From Oscillospiraceae bacterium (GTDB lineage Bacteria > Bacillota > Clostridia > Oscillospirales > Oscillospiraceae), in the NCBI GenBank assembly GCA_910575505.1, contig CAJTFK010000008.1:62001-126000 (forward strand): a stretch of 64,000 bases of DNA, in the 5' to 3' direction. The notes beneath the pieces are model-generated. The model was not told where the DNA came from. It saw nothing but the letters and a program-made list of their open reading frames with translations, and did no database searches. The position numbers were made by a program, and so were the translations under genes. Shown in pieces: positions 32,775-42,309 of this stretch. Positions within the stretch are counted from its first letter, which is position 1, and every line of letters starts with the position of its first letter.

Positions 32775-34610
32775 ATGTCTAAAGTAATCGGTATTGATTT
32801 GGGAACCACCAACTCCTGCGTGGCCGTGATGGAAGGCGGCGAGGCAGTGGTCATCGCCAACGCCGAGGGCAACCGTACCACGCCCTCTGTGGTGGCCTTT
32901 TCCAAGACCGGCGAGCGGATGGTGGGCCAGGTGGCCAAGCGCCAGGCCATTACCAATCCGGACCGGACCATTTCCTCCATCAAGCGGGAAATGGGCTCCG
33001 ACCACAAAACTGCCATCGACGGCAAAAACTACACCCCCCAGGAGATCAGCGCCATGATCCTCCAGAAGCTCAAGGCGGACGCCGAGAGCTATCTGGGCGG
33101 CCCCGTCACCGAGGCGGTTATCACCGTCCCCGCCTACTTCACCGACTCCCAGCGCCAGGCCACCAAGGATGCGGGAAAAATCGCCGGGCTGGACGTGAAG
33201 CGCATCGTCAACGAGCCCACCGCCGCGGCTCTGGCCTATGGCGTGGATAAGGAGCAGGCCCAGAAGATCATGGTCTATGACCTGGGCGGCGGCACCTTCG
33301 ATGTGTCCATTCTGGACATTGACGACGGCTTCATCCAGGTTCTGGCCACCGCCGGCAACAACCGTCTGGGCGGCGATGACTTCGACGAGTGCGTCATGAA
33401 ATGGTTAGTCAGCGAGTTCAAGCGCACCGACGGCGTGGACCTCTCCGGCGACAAGGTAGCCATGCAGCGGCTGAAGGAGGCCGCCGAAAAGGCCAAGATT
33501 GAGCTCTCCGGCGTCACCACCTCCAATATCAACCTGCCCTATATCACCGCGGACGCCAACGGCCCCAAGCACCTGGACATGACCCTCTCCCGGGCCAAGT
33601 TCAACGAGCTTACCGCCCATCTGGTGGACGCCACCATGGGTCCCGTGCGCCAGGCCATGAGCGACGCGGGCCTCAAGCCCTCCGATCTCTCCAAGGTTCT
33701 GCTGGTGGGCGGCTCCAGCCGTATTCCCGCAGTTCAGGACGCCGTGAAGAGCTTCACCGGCTCCGACCCCTTCAAGGGCATCAACCCCGACGAGTGCGTG
33801 GCCATGGGCGCGGCCCTTCAGGCCGGCGTCCTCACCGGCGACGTGAAGGATCTGCTACTGCTGGACGTGACCCCCCTGTCCCTGGGCATCGAGACCTACG
33901 GCGGCGTGTGTACCAAGCTCATTGACCGCAATACCACCATCCCCGTGAAAAAGAGCCAGGTCTTCTCCACCGCCGCCGACAACCAGACCAGCGTGGAGGT
34001 CAACGTCCTCCAGGGCGAACGGGAGATGGCAGCTGCCAACAAGTCCCTGGGCCGCTTCCACCTGGACGGCATTGCGCCGGCCCGCCGGGGCGTGCCGCAG
34101 ATTGAGGTTACCTTCAACATTGACGCCAACGGCATCGTAGAGGTTTCCGCCAAGGACCTGGGCACCGGCCAGGAGCAGCACATTACCATCACCTCCTCCT
34201 CCAACATGAGCAAGGAGGACATCGACAGAGCCGTGAAGGAAGCCGAGCAGTATGCCGCCCAGGACAAGAAGCTGAAAGAGGAAGTGGAGACCCGGAACCA
34301 GGCGGACCAGATGGTTTATCAGAGTGAGAAGACCCTGGCAGAGATGGGCGACAAGATTCCCGCCGACGACCGTGCCAAGGTGCAGTCCTGCGTAGACAAG
34401 CTGAAGGAGACCCTGAAGGGGCAGGATGCCGCCGCCATCAAGGCGGACACCGAGGCCCTTCAGCAGGCGTTCTTCGCTGTCAGCGAGAAGCTCTATCAGC
34501 AGGCCAATCCCCAGGGCGCACAGCCCGGCCCCGACGCCGGAGCGGCCCAGCAGGGACAGTATTACGACGCGGATTACAAGGTTGTGGATGACGACGATCA
34601 GAACAAATAA
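32775..34610 (+). CDS. dnaK: Chaperone DnaK (Hsp70)
   Basis: 611 residues. ATPase domain signatures: [18 protein letters not shown] at the N-terminus, [13 protein letters not shown] near residue 139, [16 protein letters not shown] near 166 and [14 protein letters not shown] near 307. The substrate-binding domain starts at [17 protein letters not shown] near 360, and the tail ends [11 protein letters not shown]. It is slightly shorter than E. coli DnaK, as is usual for Gram-positives, which lack a segment in the ATPase domain. Start ATG follows TAGGAGG. Transcribed from the CIRCE-controlled promoter. Confidence 0.97.
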   Translation: MSKVIGIDLGTTNSCVAVMEGGEAVVIANAEGNRTTPSVVAFSKTGERMVGQVAKRQAITNPDRTISSIKREMGSDHKTAIDGKNYTPQEISAMILQKLKADAESYLGGPVTEAVITVPAYFTDSQRQATKDAGKIAGLDVKRIVNEPTAAALAYGVDKEQAQKIMVYDLGGGTFDVSILDIDDGFIQVLATAGNNRLGGDDFDECVMKWLVSEFKRTDGVDLSGDKVAMQRLKEAAEKAKIELSGVTTSNINLPYITADANGPKHLDMTLSRAKFNELTAHLVDATMGPVRQAMSDAGLKPSDLSKVLLVGGSSRIPAVQDAVKSFTGSDPFKGINPDECVAMGAALQAGVLTGDVKDLLLLDVTPLSLGIETYGGVCTKLIDRNTTIPVKKSQVFSTAADNQTSVEVNVLQGEREMAAANKSLGRFHLDGIAPARRGVPQIEVTFNIDANGIVEVSAKDLGTGQEQHITITSSSNMSKEDIDRAVKEAEQYAAQDKKLKEEVETRNQADQMVYQSEKTLAEMGDKIPADDRAKVQSCVDKLKETLKGQDAAAIKADTEALQQAFFAVSEKLYQQANPQGAQPGPDAGAAQQGQYYDADYKVVDDDDQNK

Positions 34611-34621
34611 GTGAAGAGATG

Positions 34622-34667
34622 CATTCAATGGGACGGGGAACGGAAACATTCCCCGCCCCATTGAATG
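34622..34667. other. Long hairpin in the dnaK-dnaJ gap
   Basis: Seventeen-base arms with one mismatch (CATTCAATGGG...CCCATTGAATG) around a 12-base loop, without a T tract. It may reduce readthrough or stabilise the dnaK mRNA end, keeping dnaJ lower than dnaK. The role is inferred. Confidence 0.6.
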
Positions 34668-34679
34668 GCGTACAGAATG

Positions 34680-34757
34680 AATTAGAAATTGGGAATGAGG
34701 AATTGGGAATGTTCCGGGACCGGCAATTCCTGACTCCTGATTCCTGATTCCTGATTG
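34680..34757. repeat. Short degenerate repeats before dnaJ
   Basis: GAATTGGGAAT-type units near 34684-34709 are followed by tandem TGATTCC units (34732-34757) in the opposite sense, forming an imperfect inverted arrangement. A similar fragment occurs at about 26522-26545. Non-coding. Confidence 0.55.
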
Positions 34758-34770
34758 TTCAGGAGGCAAT

Positions 34771-35904
34771 ATGGCTGATAAACGAGACTATTACGAGGTC
34801 CTTGGCCTTTCCAAGGGCGCTTCTGAAGACGAGATTAAAAAGGCCTACCGCAGAAAGGCCAAGGAGACCCACCCGGACCTCCACCCCGGCGACAAGGAGG
34901 CGGAGGCCCGGTTTAAAGAGGTCAACGAGGCCTATGAGGTTCTGTCCGACTCTGACAAAAAGGCCCGGTATGACCAGTTCGGCCACGCCGGGGTGGACCC
35001 GAACTTCGGAGGCGGCGGCGGGTTTGACGGCGGCTTTGACTTCGGAGACCTGGGAGACATCTTCGGCAGCTTTTTTGGCGGCGGCTTCGGCGGCGGCCGG
35101 CGGAGCAATCCCAACGCCCCCCAGCGGGGGGAGAGCATCCGTATTTCCCTGACCATTGACTTTGAGGAAGCCGCCTTCGGCTGTGAGAAGGCCGTCACCA
35201 TCGAGCGGGCGGAGGCCTGCCCCACCTGCCAGGGCAGCGGCTGCGCCTCCGGCACCACGCCGGAGACCTGCTCCAAGTGCCGCGGCACCGGTACGGTTCA
35301 GGTGCGCCGGCAGACCCCCATGGGCGTGTTTGCCACCCCCTCCGCCTGCCCCGACTGCGGCGGCAAGGGCCGGATCATCCGCCAGCCCTGCAAGGACTGC
35401 CGGGGCTCGGGCTTCGTCCGGAAGCGGAAGACCATTCAGGCCAGCGTGCCCGCAGGCATCGACAACGGCCAGACCATCTCCATCCGGGGGCAGGGCAGCG
35501 CCGGCAAAAACGGCGGCCCCGCCGGCGACCTGCTGATTACCATTGCCGTCCGGCCGCACGAGCTGTTCCGGCGTGAGGGCACCTCCGTCCTCTGCGAGAC
35601 CCCCATCACCTTTGCCCAGGCGGTGCTGGGGGCGGAGCTGGAGATCCCCACCATTGACGGCAAGGTGAAATACGACCTCCCGGAGGGCACTCAGAGCGGC
35701 TCCACCTTCCGGCTCAAGGGGAAGGGCATTCCCTCCCTCAATGGCCGGGGCCGGGGGGACCAGTATGTCACCGTCTACATTGAGACGCCCCGGAACCTGA
35801 ACCACGAGCAGAAGGAGGCCCTGAAAAAGTTTGCTGAAACCATGGGGGACGACAACTATCAGGAGCGGAAGGGTCTCTTCGGCAAGAACAAGAAAAAGAG
35901 GTGA
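34771..35904 (+). CDS. dnaJ: Co-chaperone DnaJ (Hsp40)
   Basis: 377 residues, full-length type I Hsp40. J domain at residues 1-70 with the HPD tripeptide in [10 protein letters not shown]; Gly/Phe-rich region about 70-115; four zinc-binding CxxCxGxG-type repeats ([32 protein letters not shown]) between about 145 and 215; C-terminal substrate domain with [17 protein letters not shown]. It delivers substrates to DnaK and stimulates its ATPase. Start ATG follows CAGGAGG. The gene ends just before the PHP phosphatase start. Confidence 0.96.
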   Translation: MADKRDYYEVLGLSKGASEDEIKKAYRRKAKETHPDLHPGDKEAEARFKEVNEAYEVLSDSDKKARYDQFGHAGVDPNFGGGGGFDGGFDFGDLGDIFGSFFGGGFGGGRRSNPNAPQRGESIRISLTIDFEEAAFGCEKAVTIERAEACPTCQGSGCASGTTPETCSKCRGTGTVQVRRQTPMGVFATPSACPDCGGKGRIIRQPCKDCRGSGFVRKRKTIQASVPAGIDNGQTISIRGQGSAGKNGGPAGDLLITIAVRPHELFRREGTSVLCETPITFAQAVLGAELEIPTIDGKVKYDLPEGTQSGSTFRLKGKGIPSLNGRGRGDQYVTVYIETPRNLNHEQKEALKKFAETMGDDNYQERKGLFGKNKKKR

Positions 35905-35909
35905 GGCCC

Positions 35910-36719
35910 GTGTATCTGGCTGACTGCCATACCCATTCCCGCATCTCTCCCGACGCCTCCGTCTCCATGACGGATATGGCGGAGGCCGCCCTGGCGGCGG
36001 GACTCCGGGAAATCTGCTTTACCGACCATGTGGAGCCTGTGGCCTGGAATGGCCGGGACCCCATTCTCAGCTATGACTGGGACGCCCTGTCACGGGAGTA
36101 TCAGGCGGCCCGGGCCGCCCTGGGGGACCGCATCCGGATCCGGCTGGGCATTGAGCTGGGGGAGGCCTGCCTGGACCTGTCCCGGACGGAGGCGCTTCTG
36201 TCGGAGGCCCCGGAGCTGGATTTCATCATCGGGTCCACGCACATCCTGTCTCCGGCCTTTCAGATGATCGACCTCTATTTCTTTCATCCGAAGGATGAGG
36301 CGGAGGCCCACCGGGGCATCCGGGACTATCTGGAGCTGGTCCGGCGGAACGCGGAGTGGGGCGGCTTCGACGTGCTGGGACACCTGACCCTGCCGCTGCG
36401 CTATCTCAACGAGAATCAGGGCCTTCACATGAGCTTTGACGGCTATGAGGCGGAGATCGGAGAGATTTTCCGCATCCTCATCCAAAACGGCTGCGGCATT
36501 GAGGTGAACACCAACCGGGGCAACACCCCCCTGCCCGACGGCAAGTGGCTGCGGATGTACCGGGAATTGGGCGGCGAAATCGTCACACTGGGCAGCGATG
36601 CTCACACGACGGAGTTCGTGGGCTGCGCCGTCCGGGAGCGGCAGGAGCTGCTGCGCCAGTGCGGCTTCCGGCGCTTCTGCACCTTTGAGAAGCGGAAGCC
36701 GGTCTGGCATGAGCTCTGA
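35910..36719 (+). CDS. PHP-domain histidinol-phosphatase-like phosphoesterase
   Basis: 269 residues. PHP metal-binding motifs are visible: DCHTHSRIS at the N-terminus, FTDHVE near residue 38, IELGEA, GSTHIL near 110, DVLGHLTLPLRY near 152 and LGSDAH near 230. The length and pattern fit the HisK/HisJ family, which removes phosphate from histidinol phosphate, but PHP phosphatases are often misassigned and no his genes are near. GTG at 35910 is preferred because AGAGGTGAG stands six bases before it; an earlier GTG at 35901 overlaps that site. It follows dnaJ by only five bases and may be co-transcribed. Confidence 0.82.
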   Translation: MYLADCHTHSRISPDASVSMTDMAEAALAAGLREICFTDHVEPVAWNGRDPILSYDWDALSREYQAARAALGDRIRIRLGIELGEACLDLSRTEALLSEAPELDFIIGSTHILSPAFQMIDLYFFHPKDEAEAHRGIRDYLELVRRNAEWGGFDVLGHLTLPLRYLNENQGLHMSFDGYEAEIGEIFRILIQNGCGIEVNTNRGNTPLPDGKWLRMYRELGGEIVTLGSDAHTTEFVGCAVRERQELLRQCGFRRFCTFEKRKPVWHEL

Positions 36720-36811
36720 GCCGGGCCCCCCGGAGCGCCTCCCTTGCCGGCCCTCCCGGGGAAATGGCCTGGTCAGGGGACCAGGCCCCACAGGGTGTTC
36801 TGCCGGTATAA

Positions 36812-36944
36812 TCAGCACAGTTGAAAATCGGTATCTGCCGTTTTCAGGCAGCGGCGGAGCCGCTGCCCGGATTTCCCTGTGTGCTGACTGTGAAGGGCAC
36901 CGCAGCCGAAAAGAAGCATCAGCTTCTTTTCGGCTGCGGTGACT
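36812..36944 (-). repeat. Dispersed hairpin element, copy 2 (inverted)
   Basis: Read on the minus strand it repeats the order of copy 1 at 16660-16830: GTCACCGCAG, GAAAAGAAGC hairpin, CAGTCAGCACA, CAGCGGCTCCGCCGCTG hairpin, TACCGATTTTCA, CTGTGC. It lacks the extra internal hairpin of copy 1. Lies in the 420-base gap between the PHP gene and rpiB. Confidence 0.7.
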
Positions 36945-36985
36945 CTGAAATGCGTGAGAAGGCGCTCCCGTTTTGAGGGTTCATA

Positions 36986-37014
36986 TTGATTTTTTTCTCC
37001 GTCTGGAGTACAAT
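36986..37014 (+). promoter_or_regulatory. Promoter of rpiB
   Basis: TTGATT (36986-36991) and TACAAT (37009-37014) with a 17-base spacer. Leader of about 120 nt. Confidence 0.7.
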
Positions 37015-37141
37015 AGAGGCGGAAAGCCGGAGAGAAAGAAAGCCCCGCGGGTTTTGGACGCGGGCCCTCCGGCATGTTGGGGGCGTCGGGCGGCCTGACA
37101 TAAAACACATCAAATCTGAGAAGACTGGGAGGAAATCCACC

Positions 37142-37579
37142 ATGAAAATTGCGTTAGGCTGCGACCACGGCGGCTATGCCCTGAAACAGCACGTCATTCA
37201 GGTTCTGGAGCGTCTGGGCCATACCTGTGAGGACTTTGGCTGCTTCTCTACGGAGAGCTGCGACTATCCCGATTTCGGCGCTGCCGCCGCCCGGGCCGTG
37301 GCGGAGGGCAGCTGTGAGAGGGGCATCGTCATCTGCACCACCGGCATCGGCATCTCCATCGCGGCCAACAAGGTCAGGGGCGTCCGCTGCGCCCACTGCG
37401 CCGACTGCCTTCAGGCGGAGATGACCCGCCGGCACAACGACGCCAACATGATGGCCATTGGCGCGGGCTTCACCGGGCCCAACATGGCGGAGCGGATGGT
37501 GGAGGTTTTCCTCTCCACCGAGTTTGAGGGCGGACGCCACGCCCGCCGGGTGGACAAGATGATGGCCCTGGAGGGCTGA
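37142..37579 (+). CDS. rpiB: Ribose-5-phosphate isomerase B
   Basis: 145 residues, the normal size of RpiB. It begins MKIALGCDHGGYALKQH, the sugar-phosphate-binding start of the RpiB/LacAB family, and has VICTTGIGISIAANKVRGVR near residue 65 with the catalytic Cys of RpiB and the anion-hole glycines, then RRHNDANMMAIGA. It interconverts ribose 5-phosphate and ribulose 5-phosphate in the pentose phosphate pathway. The ATG at 37142 follows GGGAGGAAA; the upstream open frame overlaps the promoter. Confidence 0.92.
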   Translation: MKIALGCDHGGYALKQHVIQVLERLGHTCEDFGCFSTESCDYPDFGAAAARAVAEGSCERGIVICTTGIGISIAANKVRGVRCAHCADCLQAEMTRRHNDANMMAIGAGFTGPNMAERMVEVFLSTEFEGGRHARRVDKMMALEG

Positions 37580-37618
37580 ACCCGGAGGGGCGCAGTTTTA
37601 TAGAAAAGAGGTGCGGAG

Positions 37619-38674
37619 ATGGCGGGAGCCAAAGGCTACAGCAGCTACCGGGGCCGGGAGCCCAAACTGAAGATCATTCTGGCGGTATTTCTGGTCCTGG
37701 TGATTCTGGCTGCCGCCGCCGTAATCTATATCCAGCAGAACTTGGTTGTCTATGGCGACGACGGCCGCTACCGGCTGGACCTTCCCTGGCAGGAGGACAT
37801 TGCCGCCCCGGACGCCGGCACGCCGCCGGAGGAAGCGCCTCAGGTGGAGCTGGTGATTCAGGAGCCGGAGGCTCCGCCCTCCTCTCTGACGCTGTCCCTT
37901 TCCGCGGCGCCGCTGACCATGGAGGTCTGGGAGGCGGTCCGGGGACAGGCGTTCGACGCCGTCTGTGTGACGCTGAAGGATACCGCCGGGAGTCTGTACT
38001 TTGACGCAGCACATGGGGTCTCCGGCGGGGTGCGGACCCAGGCGGACACCGCCGCCGCCCTGGCCGCCCTCACCGGACGGGAGGACGTGGTCTCGGTGGC
38101 CCGGTTCTCCTGCCTCCACGACCCCCGGACGGCCAATTCCAACGTTCGGAACCTGGCCCTGCGGAATACCGGCGGCTATATCTTCTACGACGGGAACAAC
38201 AGCCAGTGGCTGGATCCCACCAAGCCTGCCGCCCGGGAGTATCTCTGCGGTCTGGTGGGCGAAATCGCGGCGCTGGGCTTTGACGAGATTCTGCTGACGG
38301 ACCTGAGCTATCCCACAGAGGGGAAGATCAACAAGATTGACTACAACGGAGACGGCCCCCTGGAGGACAATCTAAAGCTGCTGCTGACAGAGCTCAAGGC
38401 GGCTCTGGAGCCCTATGAGGGCGTGACCCTCTCCCTGGAGCTGCCGGAGACTGTCATCACCGCAGGCTATGACCCGGTTTCCGGCCAGAAGCTGGCGGAC
38501 CTTGCCCCGCTGGTGGACCGCGTTTATGCCGTGACGGAGCCGGACCGGGCGGAGGCCCTGGCTGAAGCCGTGAAGACCGCCGGCGAGAACACCCTGTTTG
38601 TGCCGGAGCTGGCGGCGGACGACCCGGATTTGAGCGGCCCGCGGCTTGTGCTGCCCGCCCCGCCGGAGGCCTGA
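37619..38674 (+). CDS. Membrane-tethered putative glycoside hydrolase-like protein
   Basis: 351 residues. A short cytoplasmic start is followed by one membrane segment (about 19-40; IILAVFLVLVILAAAAVIYI), an acidic/Pro linker to about residue 85, and an extracytoplasmic domain. The domain resembles the TIM-barrel putative glycoside hydrolase family DUF4015: it has GYIFYDGNNSQWLDPTKPAA and LGFDEILLTDLSYPTEG, where the family has W-x-(N/D)P ... GFDEIQFDYVRFP. The usual aspartate positions are only partly kept (LTDLSYP), so catalysis is uncertain. It starts 39 bases after rpiB with its own GAGGTG site and is likely in the same transcript. Confidence 0.7.
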   Translation: MAGAKGYSSYRGREPKLKIILAVFLVLVILAAAAVIYIQQNLVVYGDDGRYRLDLPWQEDIAAPDAGTPPEEAPQVELVIQEPEAPPSSLTLSLSAAPLTMEVWEAVRGQAFDAVCVTLKDTAGSLYFDAAHGVSGGVRTQADTAAALAALTGREDVVSVARFSCLHDPRTANSNVRNLALRNTGGYIFYDGNNSQWLDPTKPAAREYLCGLVGEIAALGFDEILLTDLSYPTEGKINKIDYNGDGPLEDNLKLLLTELKAALEPYEGVTLSLELPETVITAGYDPVSGQKLADLAPLVDRVYAVTEPDRAEALAEAVKTAGENTLFVPELAADDPDLSGPRLVLPAPPEA

Positions 38675-38695
38675 GCGCCAATCAGACAAAACCAG

Positions 38696-38733
38696 AACCG
38701 TGAGGACAAACGGATTGTCCTCACGGTTTTTTT
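38696..38733 (+). terminator. Terminator of the rpiB transcript
   Basis: Thirteen-base stem (AACCGTGAGGACA with complement) and small loop followed by seven T residues. Confidence 0.9.
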
Positions 38734-38753
38734 GGCTTTTTTGATTTTTCAGC

Positions 38754-39611
38754 TTATGCCTCTGTCCAGAAGCGCTGGAGGTCCCTCAGGGACCGGCGGC
38801 CGGCAAAATAGCCCTCCTGCCACAGAGCGCGGAGCGTATCCAGATTTTTTTCCGTGCGGGAACAGCCCAGGGTGTCCTCCGGCTCGATGACCAGAACCCT
38901 GCCCTCCCGTTCCAGGGCAAACAGCTCCTCACGGCAGGCGTTGTACCGTTCCGACCGGCCCCGAAGCGTGTCCATAAAGGCGGGGTATTTCCGGAAGACC
39001 CGGCCCAGGGCCCGGAGGGAGCCGTCTCCCTTTTTGTAATAGTTCCGTTCCCGGGTCAGCACCACCGCCACCCGGTCGCAGCCCGCCTCAAAGGCCCGCC
39101 TCCAGGGGATGGCGTCGGCACAGCCGCCGTCCAGATAAGGCTGGCCGTCCACCCAGATGATGGGGAACATCAGAGGAATGGCGCAGGTGGCCTCCAGCAG
39201 CAGGTTGGGAGAGTCCCGCCGGGGGACCGGCCGGTATTCCGCCCGGCCGGTGTTCAGATTGGTCACCACCGCTTCCACCGTGCCGGGATAGGCCTCGAAG
39301 GCGTCATAGTCAAAGGGAATGAGCTCGTTGGGAATGGTCTCATAGGCAAATTTCAGTCCGAAATAGCTGCGGTTTCTGGGATTCGCCAGGTTCCGCCAGC
39401 CCATGTAGCGGCGGTCCCCGGCGTAGTGAGTAATCAGCTGGAGATTCCGCCGGCTCTGCCGGGACAGATAGCTGACGCCATAGGCAATGCCGGCGGAGAC
39501 GCCTACGGTGTAATCCGGCAGGGGCAGGCCGCCGTCCAAAAAGGCGTCGCACACCCCGGCGGAAAAGATGGTCCGCAGGGCTCCGCCCTCCAATACCAAT
39601 CCGGTTTTCAT
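38754..39611 (-). CDS. Patatin-like phospholipase
   Basis: 285 residues. Patatin hallmarks are present: oxyanion-loop LEGGALRTIFSAGV at the N-terminus, nucleophile motif VGVSAGIAYG near residue 38 (GxSxG), and the catalytic Asp in LDGGCADAIPW near residue 155. The C-terminal region carries the CREELFALEREGRVLVIEPE segment typical of the YjjU/RssA-like bacterial group. These are cytoplasmic lipid acyl hydrolases of mostly unknown substrate. The start follows an AGGTGACC site. Confidence 0.9.
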   Translation of the reverse strand: MKTGLVLEGGALRTIFSAGVCDAFLDGGLPLPDYTVGVSAGIAYGVSYLSRQSRRNLQLITHYAGDRRYMGWRNLANPRNRSYFGLKFAYETIPNELIPFDYDAFEAYPGTVEAVVTNLNTGRAEYRPVPRRDSPNLLLEATCAIPLMFPIIWVDGQPYLDGGCADAIPWRRAFEAGCDRVAVVLTRERNYYKKGDGSLRALGRVFRKYPAFMDTLRGRSERYNACREELFALEREGRVLVIEPEDTLGCSRTEKNLDTLRALWQEGYFAGRRSLRDLQRFWTEA

Positions 39612-39737
39612 AGAAAGGTCACCTCATTTTTTTGCTGTTTACTATTTTGCAATGGAGGCCCCGGTATTTCCGGGGAGATGGGCCGCCCAAGCGGCCCCGC
39701 AAAGAGTTCCCCGATGGAGCACGTTCCGCCGCGGCGG

Positions 39738-40250
39738 TCACGCCTGGAAGAACCGCTTCCGCAGACGGAGACGCCACAGCCGTTCCATCCGCTCAATCAC
39801 CCGGTCCGTCAGCAGGAATACCAGACTGCCCAGGACCAGCAGCAGGGCGGTCCACAGAGGCCCGCCGGACTCCGCCGGAAGGCCCAGCAGCCGCCAGACC
39901 AGACCGTAGAGCAGGAGCATGGCGGTATTGCAGACGGCCAGCCGGACCGCCAGCCGGAGAAGCCGGGAGGGCAGGGCGGCAATCCTGGGCCGGAGCATGG
40001 GATACCAGCCGAAAAACAGGTACACCAGGGCCGCTTCCAGATTCACCGCCAGAGGCAGGGCCAGAAGGGCCGCGGCGGCGTAGGCGGTGGCGGCGGTCCG
40101 GGTCCCGTATTCCAGCCGCACCGGCAGCAGCACCACCATGGCCAGAATGGGGGAGCAGAGAACGGCGGAGGGGGTGGACAGAATCAGCAGAACCGCGGCC
40201 AGGCTTACCAGTATGCCGCAAAAGGCCATCCGGCGGCTCCGGGTCCTCAT
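39738..40250 (-). CDS. Small polytopic membrane protein, coupled to LtaS-like gene
   Basis: 170 residues with about four to five hydrophobic segments and a basic C-terminal tail (RMERLWRLRLRKRFF). The family is not recognised. The ATG at 40250 has AAGGAG upstream and overlaps the stop codon of the LtaS-like gene (ATGA), so the two are translationally coupled, and it probably acts with that enzyme or in the same envelope process. The longer open frame to 40295 lies inside the upstream gene and is not needed. Confidence 0.7.
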   Translation of the reverse strand: MRTRSRRMAFCGILVSLAAVLLILSTPSAVLCSPILAMVVLLPVRLEYGTRTAATAYAAAALLALPLAVNLEAALVYLFFGWYPMLRPRIAALPSRLLRLAVRLAVCNTAMLLLYGLVWRLLGLPAESGGPLWTALLLVLGSLVFLLTDRVIERMERLWRLRLRKRFFQA

Positions 40251-42142
40251 TCGATCTCCTTGCAGCAGAGCTTGTAATAGCTCCACCGCCGCCATTTTTG
40301 AATCAGCTCCGATTGAGCCTCGTTCAGCGTTCCGGCGTCACTGCCGTCAGGGAGGAGGCAGGCTGTTTTCTGCACCACCGGCAGCTCCCGGCGGAGCTGG
40401 TTGAGAAAGGCGAACCAGGCCGTTTCCTCGCCCCGGCCCGTCAGCTCCAGCACCAGGGCCCCCAGGAAGCTGGCGGAGAGTGTCCCGTTCTCCGGCAGGT
40501 CCAGGCTCCGGACGGTCCGGGCCCAGTCCAGGGCCTCCGCCGCCGCGTCGTTGGCCCAGATGACATAGGGGGTTTCGTAGGAGGCCATGGACATCTCGCC
40601 CCCCTCCTCCGCCGGGCCCACGTCCAGTCCCAGCTCCCGGTAGGCCAGCTGGCGGTCCCCCAGATAGGGCAGGTGGTCTCCGAAGAAAACCAGCACCACC
40701 GGTTCCTCCTGCGTCTCAAAATAGCTCCGGAGGCGGCCCAGCATGGCGTCGGCGTCCCGGGCCCCCTCCACGTAGACCCGCAGAAGGGTCTCCGCCTCCT
40801 CGGACAGCTCCGCCGAGACCTCCAGAGGCGGAAAAACGTAGTCCGGACCGTATTTGTCGGCGGTGTAGGACATGTGGTTTTGAATGGTGGTGGTGAAATG
40901 GAAGAGGGGCGTCCCCGCCGCCGACTCGAAGTCTTCTTCAATCAGGTCCGCCAGATATCCGTCGGTGACCCAGCGGCCCTTGTACTCCATGTTCTCCATC
41001 TGATTGGCAAACAGGGTTTCCTCCGCCCCCAGCCAGCGGTAGACATTTTCCCGGTTGTAAAACCAGTTGTCGCCGGGATGGAAGAAGGACGTCTCATACC
41101 CCTCTCCGGCAAAGACCCGAAAGAGGCTGTCCAGGTTCCGGTTTACCACCCGGAAGGCGGAGGTGGCGGAGGCGGACAGGGCGTTGGTCTGCATACCCGT
41201 CAGCACGTCGAACTCCGTGTTGGCGGTGCCTCCGGCAAAGCCGGGCACCACTATATGGCCGCTGAGGGCGTGGGGGTCCCGCCGCAGGGCGTGAAGATTG
41301 GGCAGGGGATCATCCTCCGGGCCGTAGGTGAACACCGGCTGATCGGTGATGTCGGAAAAAGCCTCGTTCATGACCATCACCACGCTGACCGGCGCACCCT
41401 GGCCGGGCTGGGCGGCGGCAGCGTCCCAGCGGGCGGCCTCCGTCTTGCTGAACCCGGCGGGCCGGTCGATGGGATAGGTGGTGAACTGATGGCAGAAGCT
41501 GTAGGGAAAACCCAGCTCATTGAACACCGAGGGAATATAGTAGGGATTGGACACCTGAAAGGAATTATACAGGCCGTCGGACGCGTAAACAGTCAGAATC
41601 AGTCCCGCCAGCACCGCCAGGCTGGCGGCGGCCCCCAGCAGCCGCCCCGTGCGTTCCCGCAGGTGGGGGATAGGACGGCAGCCAATCAGGCGGCCCAGCA
41701 GAAGCAGAATCAGGGTGGCCAGCAGGAGGGCGGTGATCTGTACCATAGGATAGGAGATGTCATAAGTTCCCAGGGCGCTGCCCACCTCCTTCAGCAGGGC
41801 GAAGTCCCGGGGGAACACCGGTTCGTCCCGAACCTCGATTTTGACCCGGTTGGCGATGGACAGGGCCCCCGCCAGCAGGTTTACCAGGGCGGCGCTGTAG
41901 AATACGTTTTGGAACAGGCAGGTCCCCGCCAGAATCAGCAGTCCGATGGGCAGGGCGTTGAGGACAATCAGCAGAGGCTGACGGAGCAGGCCGGAGAGCA
42001 TCCCCCGGAAGGCGTTGGGCTGGCACCAGAGCACCAGCAGCGTGACGGCTCCCGCCAGCAGCACCGCCGCCAGAAACGTCTGGCGCAGAGTGAGCTTCTT
42101 AAGCTTGACATAGCGTTCTTTCAAATCGGCAGATCCTTTCAT
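40247..42142 (-). CDS. Lipoteichoic acid synthase-like sulfatase (LtaS family)
   Basis: 631 residues. About five N-terminal membrane segments (to about residue 190) are followed by an extracellular alkaline-phosphatase-fold domain. The motif FAGGTANTEFDVLTG near residue 300 matches LtaS, with the Thr nucleophile; NEAFSD replaces the usual (S/D)EAFSD metal site, and FFGDHLPYLGD near 500 is the late metal-binding motif. LtaS-type enzymes polymerise glycerol phosphate from phosphatidylglycerol, or transfer phosphoglycerol to other envelope glycans. A TATAAT at 42157-42162 sits very close to the ATG at 42142, leaving almost no leader; a TTG start at 42124 with AAAGGA before it is a real alternative. 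Confidence 0.88.
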   Translation of the reverse strand: MKGSADLKERYVKLKKLTLRQTFLAAVLLAGAVTLLVLWCQPNAFRGMLSGLLRQPLLIVLNALPIGLLILAGTCLFQNVFYSAALVNLLAGALSIANRVKIEVRDEPVFPRDFALLKEVGSALGTYDISYPMVQITALLLATLILLLLGRLIGCRPIPHLRERTGRLLGAAASLAVLAGLILTVYASDGLYNSFQVSNPYYIPSVFNELGFPYSFCHQFTTYPIDRPAGFSKTEAARWDAAAAQPGQGAPVSVVMVMNEAFSDITDQPVFTYGPEDDPLPNLHALRRDPHALSGHIVVPGFAGGTANTEFDVLTGMQTNALSASATSAFRVVNRNLDSLFRVFAGEGYETSFFHPGDNWFYNRENVYRWLGAEETLFANQMENMEYKGRWVTDGYLADLIEEDFESAAGTPLFHFTTTIQNHMSYTADKYGPDYVFPPLEVSAELSEEAETLLRVYVEGARDADAMLGRLRSYFETQEEPVVLVFFGDHLPYLGDRQLAYRELGLDVGPAEEGGEMSMASYETPYVIWANDAAAEALDWARTVRSLDLPENGTLSASFLGALVLELTGRGEETAWFAFLNQLRRELPVVQKTACLLPDGSDAGTLNEAQSELIQKWRRWSYYKLCCKEIE

Positions 42143-42156
42143 AGGCGATATCCTCT

Positions 42157-42184
42157 ATTATAGGACGTTTCTCTGAAAAATCAA
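42157..42184 (-). promoter_or_regulatory. Promoter of the LtaS-like gene
   Basis: Minus-strand TTGATT (42184-42179) and TATAAT (42162-42157) with a 16-base spacer. Its position implies a very short leader or a downstream TTG start. Confidence 0.7.
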
Positions 42185-42213
42185 GAAAAACCGGCGGCTC
42201 TATGATTCATAGG

Positions 42214-42242
42214 GTGACATTTCCCCGGTTTTGTGGGATACT
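42214..42242 (+). promoter_or_regulatory. Possible promoter of the XRE-family gene
   Basis: GTGACA (42214-42219) and GATACT (42237-42242) with a 17-base spacer, about 65 bases before the start. Confidence 0.45.
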
Positions 42243-42309
42243 GACGGCAGCGGAAGACCGGTCCGTTTCCCCACAGGGGGAACGGCGGGGAACAGGAGGG
42301 GAGATGCCC

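Noticed and set aside
39632..42163. 843-residue open frame on the plus strand
   Set aside because: Antisense to the LtaS-like gene and its partner; composition is that of a reverse-strand shadow.
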